Origin: Opitutaceae bacterium
GTDB lineage: Bacteria; Verrucomicrobiota; Verrucomicrobiia; Opitutales; Opitutaceae
Reading direction: 5' to 3'
Length of the DNA stretch: 64,000 nucleotides
NCBI GenBank assembly: GCA_028691845.1
Contig: JAQUYL010000009.1
Coordinates: forward strand, 62,001-126,000
The first letter of the stretch is position 1. The number at the start of each line of letters is the position of its first letter. Below are positions 1-8,712 of the stretch, one piece after another. Made by a program: the position numbers and the translations under genes. The notes below the pieces were generated by a model that was not told the DNA's origin, did no database searches, and saw nothing but the letters and a program-made list of their open reading frames with translations.

Positions 1-1
1 G

Positions 2-532
2 CAAGGCGGTGAAGTGTACGCCGATCTTGGCTGCGTCTACTGCCACACGCAACAGGTCCGCCAGACCACGCTGACTCGCCTCAAGGAGGGTAAACGGGCG
101 GCGTTCAATCCTGACTTCGAGCGCAAGTGGGCCGGCGACGCCAACCAGCCCCGCCCCAGCTACGCGCGGGACTACATCCAAGACCGGCGCGTTTTCCTCG
201 GCCAAGTGAGGCTCGGCCCCGACCTGCGCAACGTCGGCACGCGATTCCCCGACGACCAGGCGCTTTACAAGCTGCTCTTTGAACCGCAGGCGGTGACGAA
301 GGACTCCCTCATGCCGCCGCACGCGTTCCTCTTCGAGACGCGCCCGATCGTCGGCGAGCGCTCCGCGAAGGCCCTCGCTGTGCCGGCCCCGCCCGGTTGC
401 GAGGTCGTCCCGACGCCGCGCGCCGAGGCTCTCGCAGCCTACCTGCTCAACCTGAAAGACACCTACGACTATCCCGAGGAGCGGCGGCGCAACATGCTGC
501 CCTCCGCGGCCATCCTGGAGGGAGACAGATGA
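2..532 (+). CDS. ccoO: cbb3-type cytochrome c oxidase subunit II (CcoO-like), 3' part
   Basis: This is the C-terminal part of a membrane-anchored mono-heme cytochrome c of the cbb3 oxidase, which passes electrons to the CcoN heme-copper subunit. The frame is open through the left window edge, so the start and the N-terminal membrane anchor lie outside. The heme-binding CVYCH motif follows a GGEVYADLG stretch, as in CcoO. Further on, RLGPDLRNVGTRF followed by DSLMPPHAFLF matches the conserved CcoO RxGPDLxxVG and SxMPxY/H blocks that supply the axial methionine. The stop overlaps the start of the next cytochrome gene by four bases (ATGA), so the two are co-translated. A stand-alone cytochrome c of another oxidase is possible but less likely. 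Confidence 0.85.
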   Translation, partial: QGGEVYADLGCVYCHTQQVRQTTLTRLKEGKRAAFNPDFERKWAGDANQPRPSYARDYIQDRRVFLGQVRLGPDLRNVGTRFPDDQALYKLLFEPQAVTKDSLMPPHAFLFETRPIVGERSAKALAVPAPPGCEVVPTPRAEALAAYLLNLKDTYDYPEERRRNMLPSAAILEGDR

Positions 533-1176
533 GTGAACCATTTCCTCCCTCCCACGCGCCCATCGAGAGGGCGGCAGCCTCCGACGACAGCCTGCAAAGG
601 GCCCATGCGCAGTTGCTGCACTACCGGCCGCAGCTCACCCGCGGTGTTCTGCTGTCGATCGGAGCGCTCATAGCCGTGCTGCTGGCCGCCACGCTCTATT
701 TCACGCACAACGCTGGCGGATTCGATCCACTCGTCGCCAACGAGGACGTCTGCCCGCCGAAAGGCGGCTTTCAGGCGGTGACCGGGCCGGTGACGCCCGC
801 CTTGCTCGGCAAGCGTGTCTACCTCGCCAACTGCATCCAGTGCCATCAGACGACCGGCCTTGGCGTGCCCGGCACCTTCCCGCCGCTCGCCGGCTCCGAC
901 TGGGTGACCGGGCCCGAGGAGCGCATCATCCGCATCGTCCTGCAGGGCGCCAATGGCCCGATCACGGTCGCGGGGAAGAATTTCAATGGCGTCATGACGC
1001 CCTTCGCCCCTGTGTTGAAGGACGACGAGATCGCCAATGTGCTGACCTATATCCGCTCGGAATGGGGCAACGCCGCTCCCGAGGTCAAACCAGAGACAGT
1101 GACCCGCATCCGGTCGGAAACGGCAGGCCGCACCGCGCCCTGGGCTCCGGCCGAACTGCTTGAAATTGGAAAGTAG
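529..1176 (+). CDS. membrane-anchored cytochrome c, cbb3 oxidase-associated
   Basis: A 215-residue protein with one membrane segment at about residues 40-58 followed by a periplasmic class I cytochrome c domain. The heme motif CIQCH is at residues 102-106 and the likely axial methionine is in NGVMTPF near residue 156. It probably shuttles electrons within the cbb3-type oxidase complex, in the role that CcoP has elsewhere but with one heme. The ATG overlaps the upstream oxidase subunit stop (ATGA at 529-532), which decides this start over a longer frame beginning inside the upstream gene. It is the last gene of the oxidase operon; what follows is a degraded region on the other strand. Confidence 0.9.
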   Translation: MSEPFPPSHAPIERAAASDDSLQRAHAQLLHYRPQLTRGVLLSIGALIAVLLAATLYFTHNAGGFDPLVANEDVCPPKGGFQAVTGPVTPALLGKRVYLANCIQCHQTTGLGVPGTFPPLAGSDWVTGPEERIIRIVLQGANGPITVAGKNFNGVMTPFAPVLKDDEIANVLTYIRSEWGNAAPEVKPETVTRIRSETAGRTAPWAPAELLEIGK

Positions 1177-1324
1177 GACAGGACCAGAAACGAAACCGGA
1201 TGGATATGTGCCTGCGGTATCGGCGCCCGTCCATTGCCTCACTGCCGTCGGTGAAATAATTATGCAAGGCGGCAGAAAACGGGCAGACGCGATGCCTCAT
1301 CGGTTCAGCCGGCATACGGTAAAA

Positions 1325-1506
1325 TTCAGTCCGGACGGGTCCGAAGCCCCAAGCCGGAGAATCCCACGATGGTTTGTTCAGTCTGTCATGCCAACCCTCG
1401 GTGGCAATAAAGACAGCCGTGCCCAAAGCGGTAAAACACAGCGCAAGCCCGCCCATCAAAGTCAGAAGGGGCCGGCCGGATATTTCTGAAGATCGGGGGC
1501 AATCAT
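1325..1506 (-). pseudogene. TspO/MBR-family remnant (N-terminal piece, frameshifted)
   Basis: Translating the minus strand gives LNKPSWDSPAWGFGPV after a hydrophobic segment. This is the signature of TspO/MBR tryptophan-rich sensory proteins (LNKPxWxPPxWxFGPVW), located after the first membrane helix. A natural start, ATG at 1506 (MIAPDLQKYPAGP), lies one frame away from the TspO-like frame and runs into a stop after 14 codons. Beyond FGPV the reading loses all resemblance, and the tryptophan that should follow is arginine. Four of the five helices are missing. I read this as a decayed gene. TspO genes often sit beside respiratory oxidases, which fits the neighbour. Confidence 0.45.
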
Positions 1507-1555
1507 GCTTCAGGCTGGAATGGGTTGCTCCCTTCACGGCTTGCCTGGCGCCCGC

Positions 1556-2254
1556 CTAAGGTCGGCCGAAAGGCATGCCGCCGGGCAGGCCCTGCATCAT
1601 CCCACCCAGGTCGAATTTCTGGTAGCCGGCGGGGAGGGCGAAAAGGGAGTCCGGCTGCGGCGTCTTGTCCACCTTGGTCGCCTCGAGACGGAAGGTCTCG
1701 TTGCCCTGGGCATCCTTCTCGACCACCCGCAGCGGAAAACCGGCGACTCCCGCCAGCGCCTGCTCCCATACTGACTGGCTGGGTGTATTGCCGCCCATCG
1801 GACCGCCGCCCCCTCCAAGGCCAGCGAAGGAACCGAGCCCCTCGGCTAGCCAAATTTCGGTGATTTTGCCGTCGGCCTTGAGAGTCAGGATCTGGCACAG
1901 ATAGCCGAGAACCTGTCCGGTCCGGCCGGTCTTTTCGAGTTTACCCTCCGGGATCTGTCGCTGCGCCGCCTCGACTGCCTCCTTGATCGGCATGACCATG
2001 AACATCTGCTGCTGTGGCATCAATACAGTGACTTCGCGCTGGGCGAGATCGATGATGCTGCCGATCTTCTGCCCTTTGCTGACGGCCATGTCGATCCGCT
2101 GCTTCTGGCCTTTCATGGCCAGATCAAGTGTGTGCTGGCTGTCTTGGCCGGTGGTGAGAGTCAGGGTGATTTTGCCCTCAAAGGGAGCGGCGGCGAACGC
2201 GGTCTGAACGAGCAGAGTGCCGCACAAGGCGATGATGACGGGGATGCTTTTCAT
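1556..2254 (-). CDS. DUF4412 domain-containing exported protein
   Basis: A 232-residue protein with a clear Sec signal peptide (MKSIPVIIALCGTLLVQTAFA, cleavage after AFA). The mature part starts with the DUF4412 pattern: FEGKITLTL, then a stretch asking how a substance changes 'MKGQKQRIDM', then an EVTVLMPQQQMFMVMP segment. A glycine-rich linker near residues 145-160 and a C-terminal GGMMQGLPGGMPFGRP tail follow. The family is envelope-located, common in Verrucomicrobiota and Bacteroidota, and has no defined function. The start at 2254 is preferred over 2347 because it places the signal peptide at the N-terminus. The gene stands alone, divergent from the thioesterase at 2356. Confidence 0.8.
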   Translation of the reverse strand: MKSIPVIIALCGTLLVQTAFAAAPFEGKITLTLTTGQDSQHTLDLAMKGQKQRIDMAVSKGQKIGSIIDLAQREVTVLMPQQQMFMVMPIKEAVEAAQRQIPEGKLEKTGRTGQVLGYLCQILTLKADGKITEIWLAEGLGSFAGLGGGGGPMGGNTPSQSVWEQALAGVAGFPLRVVEKDAQGNETFRLEATKVDKTPQPDSLFALPAGYQKFDLGGMMQGLPGGMPFGRP

Positions 2255-2355
2255 AAATCTCACCCAGTCTAGCCGCCGATCCATGCGGGGCAAGCCGGGG
2301 TGCTGCTGCGAACTGCGTTGCGTGGTGGCGCCGGTTTCTGCGACCATGGGACACC

Positions 2356-2811
2356 ATGGCCTCCGACTTTAAACTCACGCGTCCGGTGGAATTTCACGAG
2401 ACCGACACAGCGGGCATCGTGCATTTTTCGAATTTCTTTCGCTACATGGAGGCATGCGAGACCGCCTTCTTCCGCGCACTCGGGCTTGTTCCCTTCTCGT
2501 CCCAACCGGAAAATCTCTATGGGTGGCCGCGAGTGCGGGCCCGGTGCGACTACCATGCGCCGCTGCGTTTTGGCGATACCGTCGAGATCCACCTTTATGT
2601 GAAGGAAATCCGTACGCGCTCGATCACCTATTTCTTTCGTTTTCGCAAAGTCGGCCCACCCGGTGTGAAACCGGAACCAGTGGCGCGCGGTGAGATCACG
2701 GCAGTCTGCGCTACCCTGGACCGGACGACCGGTCAAATTGTGTCGCGACCGATTTTACCTGGCATCCTCGCAAAGCTGCGGGAGGCGCCAAAGTCAACCT
2801 GGGCCCGATAA
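2356..2811 (+). CDS. acyl-CoA thioesterase, 4HBT/YbgC-FadM type
   Basis: A 151-residue single hot-dog domain enzyme expected to hydrolyse acyl-CoA thioesters in the cytoplasm. The N-terminal ETDTAGIVHFSNFFRYMEACE segment is the family signature; the aspartate and the following backbone glycine activate water, and RYMEACE starts the central helix. RCDYHAPLRFGDTVEIHL is the second conserved block. The substrate cannot be told from sequence; DHNA-CoA thioesterases of menaquinone synthesis and YbgC-type enzymes look alike here. It is divergent from the DUF4412 gene with about 100 bp between them, which must hold both promoters. Confidence 0.88.
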   Translation: MASDFKLTRPVEFHETDTAGIVHFSNFFRYMEACETAFFRALGLVPFSSQPENLYGWPRVRARCDYHAPLRFGDTVEIHLYVKEIRTRSITYFFRFRKVGPPGVKPEPVARGEITAVCATLDRTTGQIVSRPILPGILAKLREAPKSTWAR

Positions 2812-2836
2812 GCCGCTGACGACGCAGCTCCTGTCC

Positions 2837-3300
2837 TCACAGGAGAGGTCGAAGGACGGTCCAGACGGTTTCCGCCACTGCGACGTGTCCTGCTGCGGTC
2901 GGGTGGATGCCATCATCCTGGGTCAAATGCGGCACACCGCCCACTCCCTCGAGCAGAAAAGGGATCAGGACCGCGTGGTTTTTCTCCGCCAAGGCCGGAA
3001 AGATGGCGGCGAAGGCACGGGTGTAATCCGGGCCCAGATTGTGCGGCATCTGCATGCCGGCGAGGAGGCTCCTGACCGCGGGATATTTCTTCCGCACGCC
3101 GTCGATGATTGCCTGCAGGTTGGCTTGTGTGGTTCCGGGCGCAATCCCGCGCAGACCGTCGTTCCCGCCGAGTTCGAGCACAAACAGGTCGATGCGATGC
3201 CGCAGGATCCCTCCGAGCCGGCGCATCCCGCCCGCCGACGTCTCGCCGCTCAGCCCGGCGTTGACAACGCGCCAAGGCAGGCCGGCGGCGGACTCGGCCC
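2837..3300 (-). pseudogene. SGNH-hydrolase (TesA-type arylesterase), 5'-truncated
   Basis: The C-terminal two thirds of a TesA-like lysophospholipase/arylesterase. It keeps VVNAGLSGETSAGGMRRL (block II), ELGGNDGLRG (block III, oxyanion asparagine) and DGIHPTAAGH (block V, catalytic aspartate and histidine). Block I (GDSLxxGYG), which carries the nucleophilic serine, is absent. Where it should be, the minus strand is simply the antisense of a YbbP-like permease fragment, so the open frame up to 3364 is artificial. Homology starts at about 3295-3300 (WMRAESAAG). It is therefore very probably inactive. In many genomes tesA is divergent from ybbA-ybbP, which explains the neighbour. Confidence 0.75.
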
Positions 3301-3824
3301 GCATCCAGCAGGCGATGGTGCGCGCCTTTCCCAACGTATCGGCCATCGATCCCGCTTTGATCATTCAGACCTTGGACAACCTCTTCGCCAAGGCGTCGTT
3401 TGTGGTGGAGTTCATGGCGATGTTCACTGTGGGGACGGGCGTCATCGTGCTGGCGGTTGCAGTGCTGACCGGCAGGCACCAGCGCATCCGCGAGAGCGTG
3501 CTGCTGCGCACGCTGGGGGCGACGAAGGCGCAGGTGGGCCGCATCATGCTCGCGGAATATGCCGCGCTCGGCGCGCTGGGTGCAGCCACCGGCACGCTGC
3601 TGGCGCTGGTGGCCAACCTGCTGCTGACCGACTTCGTGTTCCATGGGCCCTCAGCCGTGTCGGTGCCGGTGCTGCTGGGAGGCCGGCTGGCGGTGACAGC
3701 CGGCCTGCTCGCCAGCCGCGGCATCAGCGACTACCCACCGCTGGCCGTACTGCGCCAGGAGATCTGGAGCGGCGCGAGCCGCCGAGCTTTCATTCCTTGC
3801 CAAGCGCAAGCGCCAAGGCTGTGA
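3300..3824 (+). pseudogene. YbbP-type ABC transporter permease (FtsX domain), C-terminal remnant
   Basis: The last roughly 170 residues of a YbbP-like permease. The segment RIQQAMVRAFPNVSAIDP is the end of the periplasmic region. It is followed by a membrane helix, then QRIRESVLLRTLGATKAQV (the cytoplasmic FtsX coupling motif) and two more helices, ending PPLAVLR as YbbP proteins do. About 600-700 upstream residues and the partner ATPase YbbA are missing. An internal ATG at 3315 is in frame but lacks a convincing ribosome-binding site. The fragment abuts the headless esterase on the opposite strand, so both were cut by one deletion with a junction near 3300. Confidence 0.75.
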
Positions 3825-3848
3825 TGCCCCAGTTCAACCCATCGCTTT

Positions 3849-4586
3849 ATGAAGGTCCTCGGCATTGATATTGGCGGATCGGCGCTCAAAGGAGCTCCAG
3901 TGGACACCCAAACAGGGGAGCTGCTCGCCGAGCGCTGCCGGATCGAAACGCCTTCGCCGTCCACGCCGGCGCGCGTGGCGAAGGTCGCAGGGGAGATCGC
4001 CAGGCATTTCCATTGGCGCGGCCCAGTTGGCATCGGGTTTCCCGGAGTGGTCATGGAGGGGAGAATCATGGCTGCCGCGAACCTGCATCCGGCGTGGAAG
4101 GGCGTCGATGGGGTGAAGCTGTTCCGCCAGGCCACGGGCTGCCGCGTGAGCGCGCTCAACGATGCCGACGCGGCGGGGCTGGCCGAAATGCGTTTCGGCG
4201 CCGGAAAAAAGTGCCGGGGCACGGTGCTGATGTTCACCCTTGGCACCGGCATCGGCACGGCGCTGTTCCACCGCGGGATGCTTTTCCCGCGCACGGAGCT
4301 CGGGCATCTCCCATGGAAGGGTCGGGAGGCGGAAGAGCTGGTGGCGGCTGCTGTGCGGAAGAAAAAGGGTCTGTCCTGGCACCGGTGGGGCCGGCGCGTG
4401 GACGAATATTTGCAGAAGATGGAATCGCTGTTCTGGCCGGATCTGATCATCATCGGTGGCGGGGTGAGCGCCCGGCACGAGAATTGGTTCAGGTACCTGC
4501 ATCTGCGTACGCCGGTCGTGCCGGCGAAATTGCGCAACGACGCCGGCATCGTGGGCGCCGCACTGGCGGCTGAGATGGTTGATTGA
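3849..4586 (+). CDS. ppgK: polyphosphate glucokinase (ROK family)
   Basis: A 245-residue cytoplasmic kinase that phosphorylates glucose with inorganic polyphosphate (often also ATP). The N-terminal [19 protein letters not shown] is the phosphate-binding loop typical of PpgK, where GAPVD distinguishes it from other ROK kinases. [12 protein letters not shown] supplies the catalytic aspartate, [12 protein letters not shown] the second phosphate loop, and ELGHL the sugar-contacting E-x-GH motif. There is no ROK zinc cluster, as expected for PpgK. The length is normal. It starts 24 bp after the ybbP remnant and no ribosome-binding site is obvious, so its promoter may have been affected by the nearby deletion. 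Confidence 0.93.
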   Translation: MKVLGIDIGGSALKGAPVDTQTGELLAERCRIETPSPSTPARVAKVAGEIARHFHWRGPVGIGFPGVVMEGRIMAAANLHPAWKGVDGVKLFRQATGCRVSALNDADAAGLAEMRFGAGKKCRGTVLMFTLGTGIGTALFHRGMLFPRTELGHLPWKGREAEELVAAAVRKKKGLSWHRWGRRVDEYLQKMESLFWPDLIIIGGGVSARHENWFRYLHLRTPVVPAKLRNDAGIVGAALAAEMVD

Positions 4587-5159
4587 AGCGCCGAGGTTTG
4601 CCGGAACAATGGTGATGGGTTTTGAGGGCAAGCCTGGCTGCCGCCCATTCCGATCGGGGTGACCGCTGGGATGTCAAAATAGGCCGTTTATCACAAATCT
4701 GCAGGGGGGGGTCCGGGAACACGGAGAAGGAGAGCACAGCAATGGGTCGGAATTCATTCACCCGGCGAGAGAACGTCCTCCAGGGGCATGGGGCCGGTTG
4801 GATCAGCTCCTCGGTGCCGCCTTTCCGCAAGCCTTGATAGGTTGCTTCCCAGCAGCCGCTTACATTCTTCAAAATAATCTGTAACCTTAAGCCATGCGGC
4901 CGTGTTTTAAGAAAATGTACTTTGTGATTTTGCGGCGGCCATCCGTTGAAGGTGGGATGGTCTTCAGGGGGAAACCGCCTCAATTCATGTTCCATTGTCC
5001 GGGGCTCGATTCCCTTGGACACCCCTTTCGGTCGTCAGTTGTGTTGCAGAGGGACCCAAGAATAGGGTCCCTCTGTTCTGAATCCAAGGATTCCGGGGAC
5101 GGCCTTTGGATTCAGGCTTTCGCTAGTGGGCTGATTCCTGCAGACTAACAAAGACAATT
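4587..5159. other. 573-bp intergenic region, no gene recognised
   Basis: Open frames here (for example 4894-5148 plus) are short, start poorly and resemble nothing I know. The region holds a run of eight G at about 4705-4712 and, next to the efflux operon, two strong hairpins that are listed separately. A T-arm-like stretch near 5006-5020 was considered and rejected as part of a tRNA or tmRNA. Confidence 0.5.
5047..5115 (+). promoter_or_regulatory. two consecutive hairpins in the leader of the efflux operon
   Basis: Hairpin 1 pairs 5047-5057 (CAGAGGGACCC) with 5065-5075 (GGGTCCCTCTG): 11 perfect base pairs and a 7-nt loop. Hairpin 2 pairs 5078-5089 (CTGAATCCAAGG) with 5103-5115 (CCTTTGGATTCAG), 12 pairs with one bulged base. 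Neither is followed by a T-tract, so they are not ordinary terminators. They end 45 nt before the ATG of the adaptor gene. A structured 5' leader, an attenuator or a processing site are possible. Confidence 0.5.
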
Positions 5160-6545
5160 ATGCCAACCGTTTCCAATCCTGCCGAGCCGACTTCCGCTTC
5201 CTCAAAAAAGTCGCGCAAGAAATCCTCGCGCCGCACCCTTTGGCTTGTTCTCACCGCGGTCGTGGTGACTGCTGGCGCGGGAACGGCCGCTTATTTCAAA
5301 TTCAAGGGGCCGAAACCGACGCCGGTGACCACGGATCGGGCCATCATCAAAACCATCACGCATCTGGTGACCGCCACCGGCAAGGTGCAGCCTGAAATCG
5401 AGGTGAAGATCGCGCCGGAAGTCACCGGTGAGATAGTAGAATTGCCCTTGCGCGAAGGCGCCGCGGTGAAAAAGGGCGACCTGCTCGTGAAAATCAAGCC
5501 CGACAACTACCGCTTTCAGTTTGAACAGGCGGAAGCCAACGTCGCCTCGGCCAAGGCAGCTGCGGCTGACGCCAAGGCCAGGCTGGTCCAGACGGAAGCG
5601 GACTTCAGGCGCAGCCAGGATCTCTATGCCAAGAAGCTGGTTTCCGACGCGGATTTCGCCACCGCGACCGCCACCTTCGAAAGCGCGCAGGCGGGCTACG
5701 AAAACGCCATCGCCAACATCCGGCGGGCCGAGGGTTCGCTCGCCCAGGCGCGCGATCTCCTCAACAAGACGGTAATCTACTCGCCCATCGACGGCACCGT
5801 CAGCTCTCTTACGAACGAGGTCGGCGAGCGGGTCGCCGGCACCGGGCAGTACGGTGGAGCCGAGGTCATGCGCGTTGCCGACCTCCAAAACATGGAAGTC
5901 AGGGTGAAGGTGAATGAAAACGACATCGTCAACGTCAAGATCGGCGATCACGCCGTGGTCACGATCGACGCCTTCGTCGGCCGCAAGTTCGCCGGGACCG
6001 TCAGTGAAATCAGCAACTCGGCGCTGGCCACCTCCACCAGTCAGACCGGGCTGGCGGCGTCAGCGTCCGACGAGGTGACCAATTTCCTGGTGCGCATCCG
6101 GATCACCGATCGCAACGTTCCGCTTCGCCCGGGGATGAGCGCAACCGTCGACATCGAGACCGATACGGTGACGGGCGTCGTCGCCGTGCCCATCCAAAGC
6201 GTGACCGTGCGCGCCGAGGGCGGCAAGACCACTGAGGAGATTCAAAAGCAGCGGGCCAAGGAGACGAAGGAGCGCACTGGTAGCGACATCGATCTGGCCA
6301 AGGAGCGCGAGGAGTCCCGCCGCAGCCGCGACAAGCTGCAGCGTGTCATCTTCATCAAGCAGGGTAACACTGTCAAAATGCAGGGCGTGGAGACCGGCAT
6401 CGCCGACAACACCCACATCGAGATCAAGAGTGGCGTAAAGGTGGGCGATGAAATCATCGCGGGCACCTACGCCGCCATCAGCCGTTTGCTCAAGGACGGC
6501 AGCCGGGTCGTCATTGAGAAACCCAAACCGGAGGGGAAGCCGTGA
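5160..6545 (+). CDS. MacA-like periplasmic adaptor (membrane fusion protein) of an ABC efflux system
   Basis: A 461-residue adaptor that links an inner-membrane MacB-type ABC transporter to an outer-membrane channel. One N-terminal membrane anchor lies at about residues 27-46. A lipoyl/barrel-sandwich half (EVKIAPEVTGEIVELPLREGAAVKKGDLL) comes next, then an alpha-helical hairpin rich in Ala, Glu and Lys (about residues 120-190). The second lipoyl half (NKTVIYSPIDGTVSSL), a beta-barrel domain and a C-terminal membrane-proximal domain with PLRPGMSATVDIET and VPIQSV follow. A charged insertion at about residues 360-400 is longer than usual. It is the first gene of an operon with an ATPase and two permeases, and its leader contains two hairpins. 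No outer-membrane channel gene is in the operon. Confidence 0.9.
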   Translation: MPTVSNPAEPTSASSKKSRKKSSRRTLWLVLTAVVVTAGAGTAAYFKFKGPKPTPVTTDRAIIKTITHLVTATGKVQPEIEVKIAPEVTGEIVELPLREGAAVKKGDLLVKIKPDNYRFQFEQAEANVASAKAAAADAKARLVQTEADFRRSQDLYAKKLVSDADFATATATFESAQAGYENAIANIRRAEGSLAQARDLLNKTVIYSPIDGTVSSLTNEVGERVAGTGQYGGAEVMRVADLQNMEVRVKVNENDIVNVKIGDHAVVTIDAFVGRKFAGTVSEISNSALATSTSQTGLAASASDEVTNFLVRIRITDRNVPLRPGMSATVDIETDTVTGVVAVPIQSVTVRAEGGKTTEEIQKQRAKETKERTGSDIDLAKEREESRRSRDKLQRVIFIKQGNTVKMQGVETGIADNTHIEIKSGVKVGDEIIAGTYAAISRLLKDGSRVVIEKPKPEGKP

Positions 6546-6598
6546 TGCATGGATCCGGCTGGCAGATCCGCCAGGGCTGAAACCCGAACTCTTCTGTG

Positions 6599-7354
6599 AT
6601 GACTCCCGACATCCCCATCGCCGTTCCCGGCGCCGCATCCCCCGCCCGCCTTCACCGGCCGCGCGGCGCCCTTGTGATCGAAATTGAGGGCGTGACCAAG
6701 TTTTATCACATGGGAGACGAGGTCGTGCATGCCCTCTGCGGCGTGGCGCTCAGGGTCCACCGCAACGAATACATCGCCGTCATGGGGCCTTCCGGCAGCG
6801 GCAAGTCCACGCTGATGAACATGCTCGGTTGCCTGGACACGCCCACCGACGGGCACTACCAGTTCAACGGTCGCGATGTCTCCCATATGACTGACGACGA
6901 ACTGGCTGAAATCCGCAACCGCGAGATCGGCTTTGTCTTCCAGACTTTCAACCTGCTGCCGCGATCCACTGCGCTGCACAATGTTGAGCTGCCGCTGATC
7001 TACGCCGGCCTGCCGCACGATGAACGGCGCGAGCGCGCCATCCAGGCCCTGCACAACGTCGGCCTGGGCGACCGCATGTTTCACAAGCCCAACGAACTCT
7101 CCGGCGGCCAGCGCCAGCGCGTCGCCGTCGCCCGCGCCCTCGTCAACCGTCCCTCGATCATCCTGGCCGACGAGCCCACAGGCAACCTCGACTCGAAAAC
7201 GGGCGAGGAAATCATGCAGCTTTTCGAGCACCTCTATGAACAGGGAAACACCATTATCATCGTCACCCACGAGGAGGATATTGCCCGCCATGCCCGCCGT
7301 ATTGTCCGCCTGCACGACGGGCTAATCGCGAGCGACATCGAGGTGAACACCTGA
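6599..7354 (+). CDS. ABC transporter ATP-binding protein, MacB/LolD type
   Basis: The 251-residue ATPase that powers the adjacent permeases. Walker A is GPSGSGKST, the Q-loop is in FVFQTFNLL, the ABC signature is [15 protein letters not shown], Walker B is [13 protein letters not shown], and the switch histidine is in [17 protein letters not shown] is typical of the MacB/LolD/FtsE subgroup. A 30-residue Pro/Ala-rich extension precedes the nucleotide-binding fold. An in-frame GTG directly precedes the chosen ATG at 6599. MacB usually has ATPase and permease fused; here they are separate polypeptides. Confidence 0.93.
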   Translation: MTPDIPIAVPGAASPARLHRPRGALVIEIEGVTKFYHMGDEVVHALCGVALRVHRNEYIAVMGPSGSGKSTLMNMLGCLDTPTDGHYQFNGRDVSHMTDDELAEIRNREIGFVFQTFNLLPRSTALHNVELPLIYAGLPHDERRERAIQALHNVGLGDRMFHKPNELSGGQRQRVAVARALVNRPSIILADEPTGNLDSKTGEEIMQLFEHLYEQGNTIIIVTHEEDIARHARRIVRLHDGLIASDIEVNT

Positions 7355-7389
7355 TTTGCCCCCGGGGGGCCGTCCCGGGGCGCCCAGCC

Positions 7390-8640
7390 ATGAGCCGGTT
7401 TTTCTACGAGTTCGCCGAATCCTTCCGCATCGCACGGACGCAGATTCGCGTGCACAAGATGCGTTCCCTGCTGACGGCACTGGGCGTTATCATCGGCATT
7501 GTCGCCGTCACCCTCATGGGCACCGCCGTCGGGGGCATTGACGCGACCTTTGAAAACAGCCTCGCGATGCTCGGCGAAGATGTTCTGTACGTGACGAAAT
7601 GGCCGTGGGGACCGGTCGAGGACTGGTGGAATTACCAGAACCGCCCTCCGATCCGGGTTGAACAGGCCGAGCCCCTCAACCGCATCATCGCTGCCACTCC
7701 GAATTCGCTGCTGGAATTTGCCGTGCCTGTTTCCGGCCGATCCAGCACGGTGAAAAGCGGGGACGTCCGGATGAGCCGTGTGCAGTCTTTCGGCACCACC
7801 GCCGAGTACTCCCGGCTGAGCAACGTGGATTTTCGCGAAGGACGGTTCTTCAACGCCAGCGAGGACAGCGCTGGGCGCGCCGTGTGCGTCCTGGGGTACG
7901 ATGTGGCCGACATGCTTTTCCCCGGCCGGTCGGGGCTGGGGGAAACGGTGCAGATCGATGGCAATCCGTTCACAGTCATCGGGGTCATTGCCAAGCAGGG
8001 TGAATTTCTGGGTCTGTTCAGTTTCGACCGGCAGGTCATCATGCCGCTCAACGCTTTCAAGAAAATGTTCGGCACACATGTCCATTCCCAGCTTCGCGTG
8101 AAGATGCACGACAAGCTGCGCCTGGCGGAGGCACGGGATGAGCTCACCGGCGCCATGCGCCAGGTGCGCGGCCAGTTGCCGGGCGAGCGCGACAACTTTA
8201 CCATCAATGAGCAGCAAGCTTTCAAGGCGCAGCTCGATCCGGTCAAAAAGGGCATCACAGCGGCGGGCCTTTTCATCACCGGATTGTCCCTTTTTGTCGG
8301 GGCCATAGACATCATGAATATCACCTATGTAAGTGTGAAGGAACGCACTCGGGAGATCGGCACGCGCAAGGCGCTCGGGGCCCGCCGCCGTACCATCCTT
8401 CTGCAGTTTCTCATCGAAGCCGTTTCCATCTGTTTGATCGGCGGGGTGGTGGGGATGTTCGTGGCGTACGGGATGTTTCTGGGCATTCACTACAAGATGC
8501 CCGGCTTCCCGGTGGTGTTCTCCCTCGATCTTGTGCTCATCAGCATGCTCGTCTCGGTGGGCACCGGCGTCATTTCGGGTTTCGCCCCCGCGTGGGTGGC
8601 CTCACGGCTCGATCCAGTGGACGCGCTGCGCTACGAATGA
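7390..8640 (+). CDS. ABC transporter permease 1, MacB/FtsX type
   Basis: A 416-residue permease with the MacB-like topology. The first helix is at about residues 28-50 (SLLTALGVIIGIVAVTLMG), then comes a large periplasmic MacB_PCD domain of about 220 residues, then three C-terminal helices. After the second helix comes the coupling segment VSVKERTREIGTRKALGARRRTI, which contacts the ATPase. The protein ends LDPVDALRYE, the usual MacB permease terminus. It lies 35 bp after the ATPase gene. Together with the second permease at 9096 it probably forms a heterodimeric membrane domain. Confidence 0.92.
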   Translation: MSRFFYEFAESFRIARTQIRVHKMRSLLTALGVIIGIVAVTLMGTAVGGIDATFENSLAMLGEDVLYVTKWPWGPVEDWWNYQNRPPIRVEQAEPLNRIIAATPNSLLEFAVPVSGRSSTVKSGDVRMSRVQSFGTTAEYSRLSNVDFREGRFFNASEDSAGRAVCVLGYDVADMLFPGRSGLGETVQIDGNPFTVIGVIAKQGEFLGLFSFDRQVIMPLNAFKKMFGTHVHSQLRVKMHDKLRLAEARDELTGAMRQVRGQLPGERDNFTINEQQAFKAQLDPVKKGITAAGLFITGLSLFVGAIDIMNITYVSVKERTREIGTRKALGARRRTILLQFLIEAVSICLIGGVVGMFVAYGMFLGIHYKMPGFPVVFSLDLVLISMLVSVGTGVISGFAPAWVASRLDPVDALRYE

Positions 8641-8665
8641 CGACGAAAGGCTGAATGCAAAGTGG

Positions 8666-8680
8666 AGAGTGCGGAGTGCC
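8666..8680 (+). repeat. left arm of an imperfect inverted repeat flanking a four-helix-bundle gene
   Basis: AGAGTGCGGAGTGCC matches the reverse complement of 9064-9078 at 13 of 15 positions. It lies just after the stop of permease 1 and 32 bp before the four-helix-bundle start. Confidence 0.5.
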
Positions 8681-8712
8681 AAGGCCGGAATGCTCAGCAC
8701 GGATCCAGTCCC

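Noticed and set aside
4990..5030. T-arm-like sequence (GGGGCTCGATTCCCTT) suggesting a tRNA or tmRNA 3' end
   Set aside because: No matching acceptor strand, anticodon arm, CCA end or tmRNA tag frame could be found upstream.
4894..5148. 84-codon plus-strand frame before the efflux operon
   Set aside because: No ribosome-binding site or similarity; runs through the two strong hairpins.
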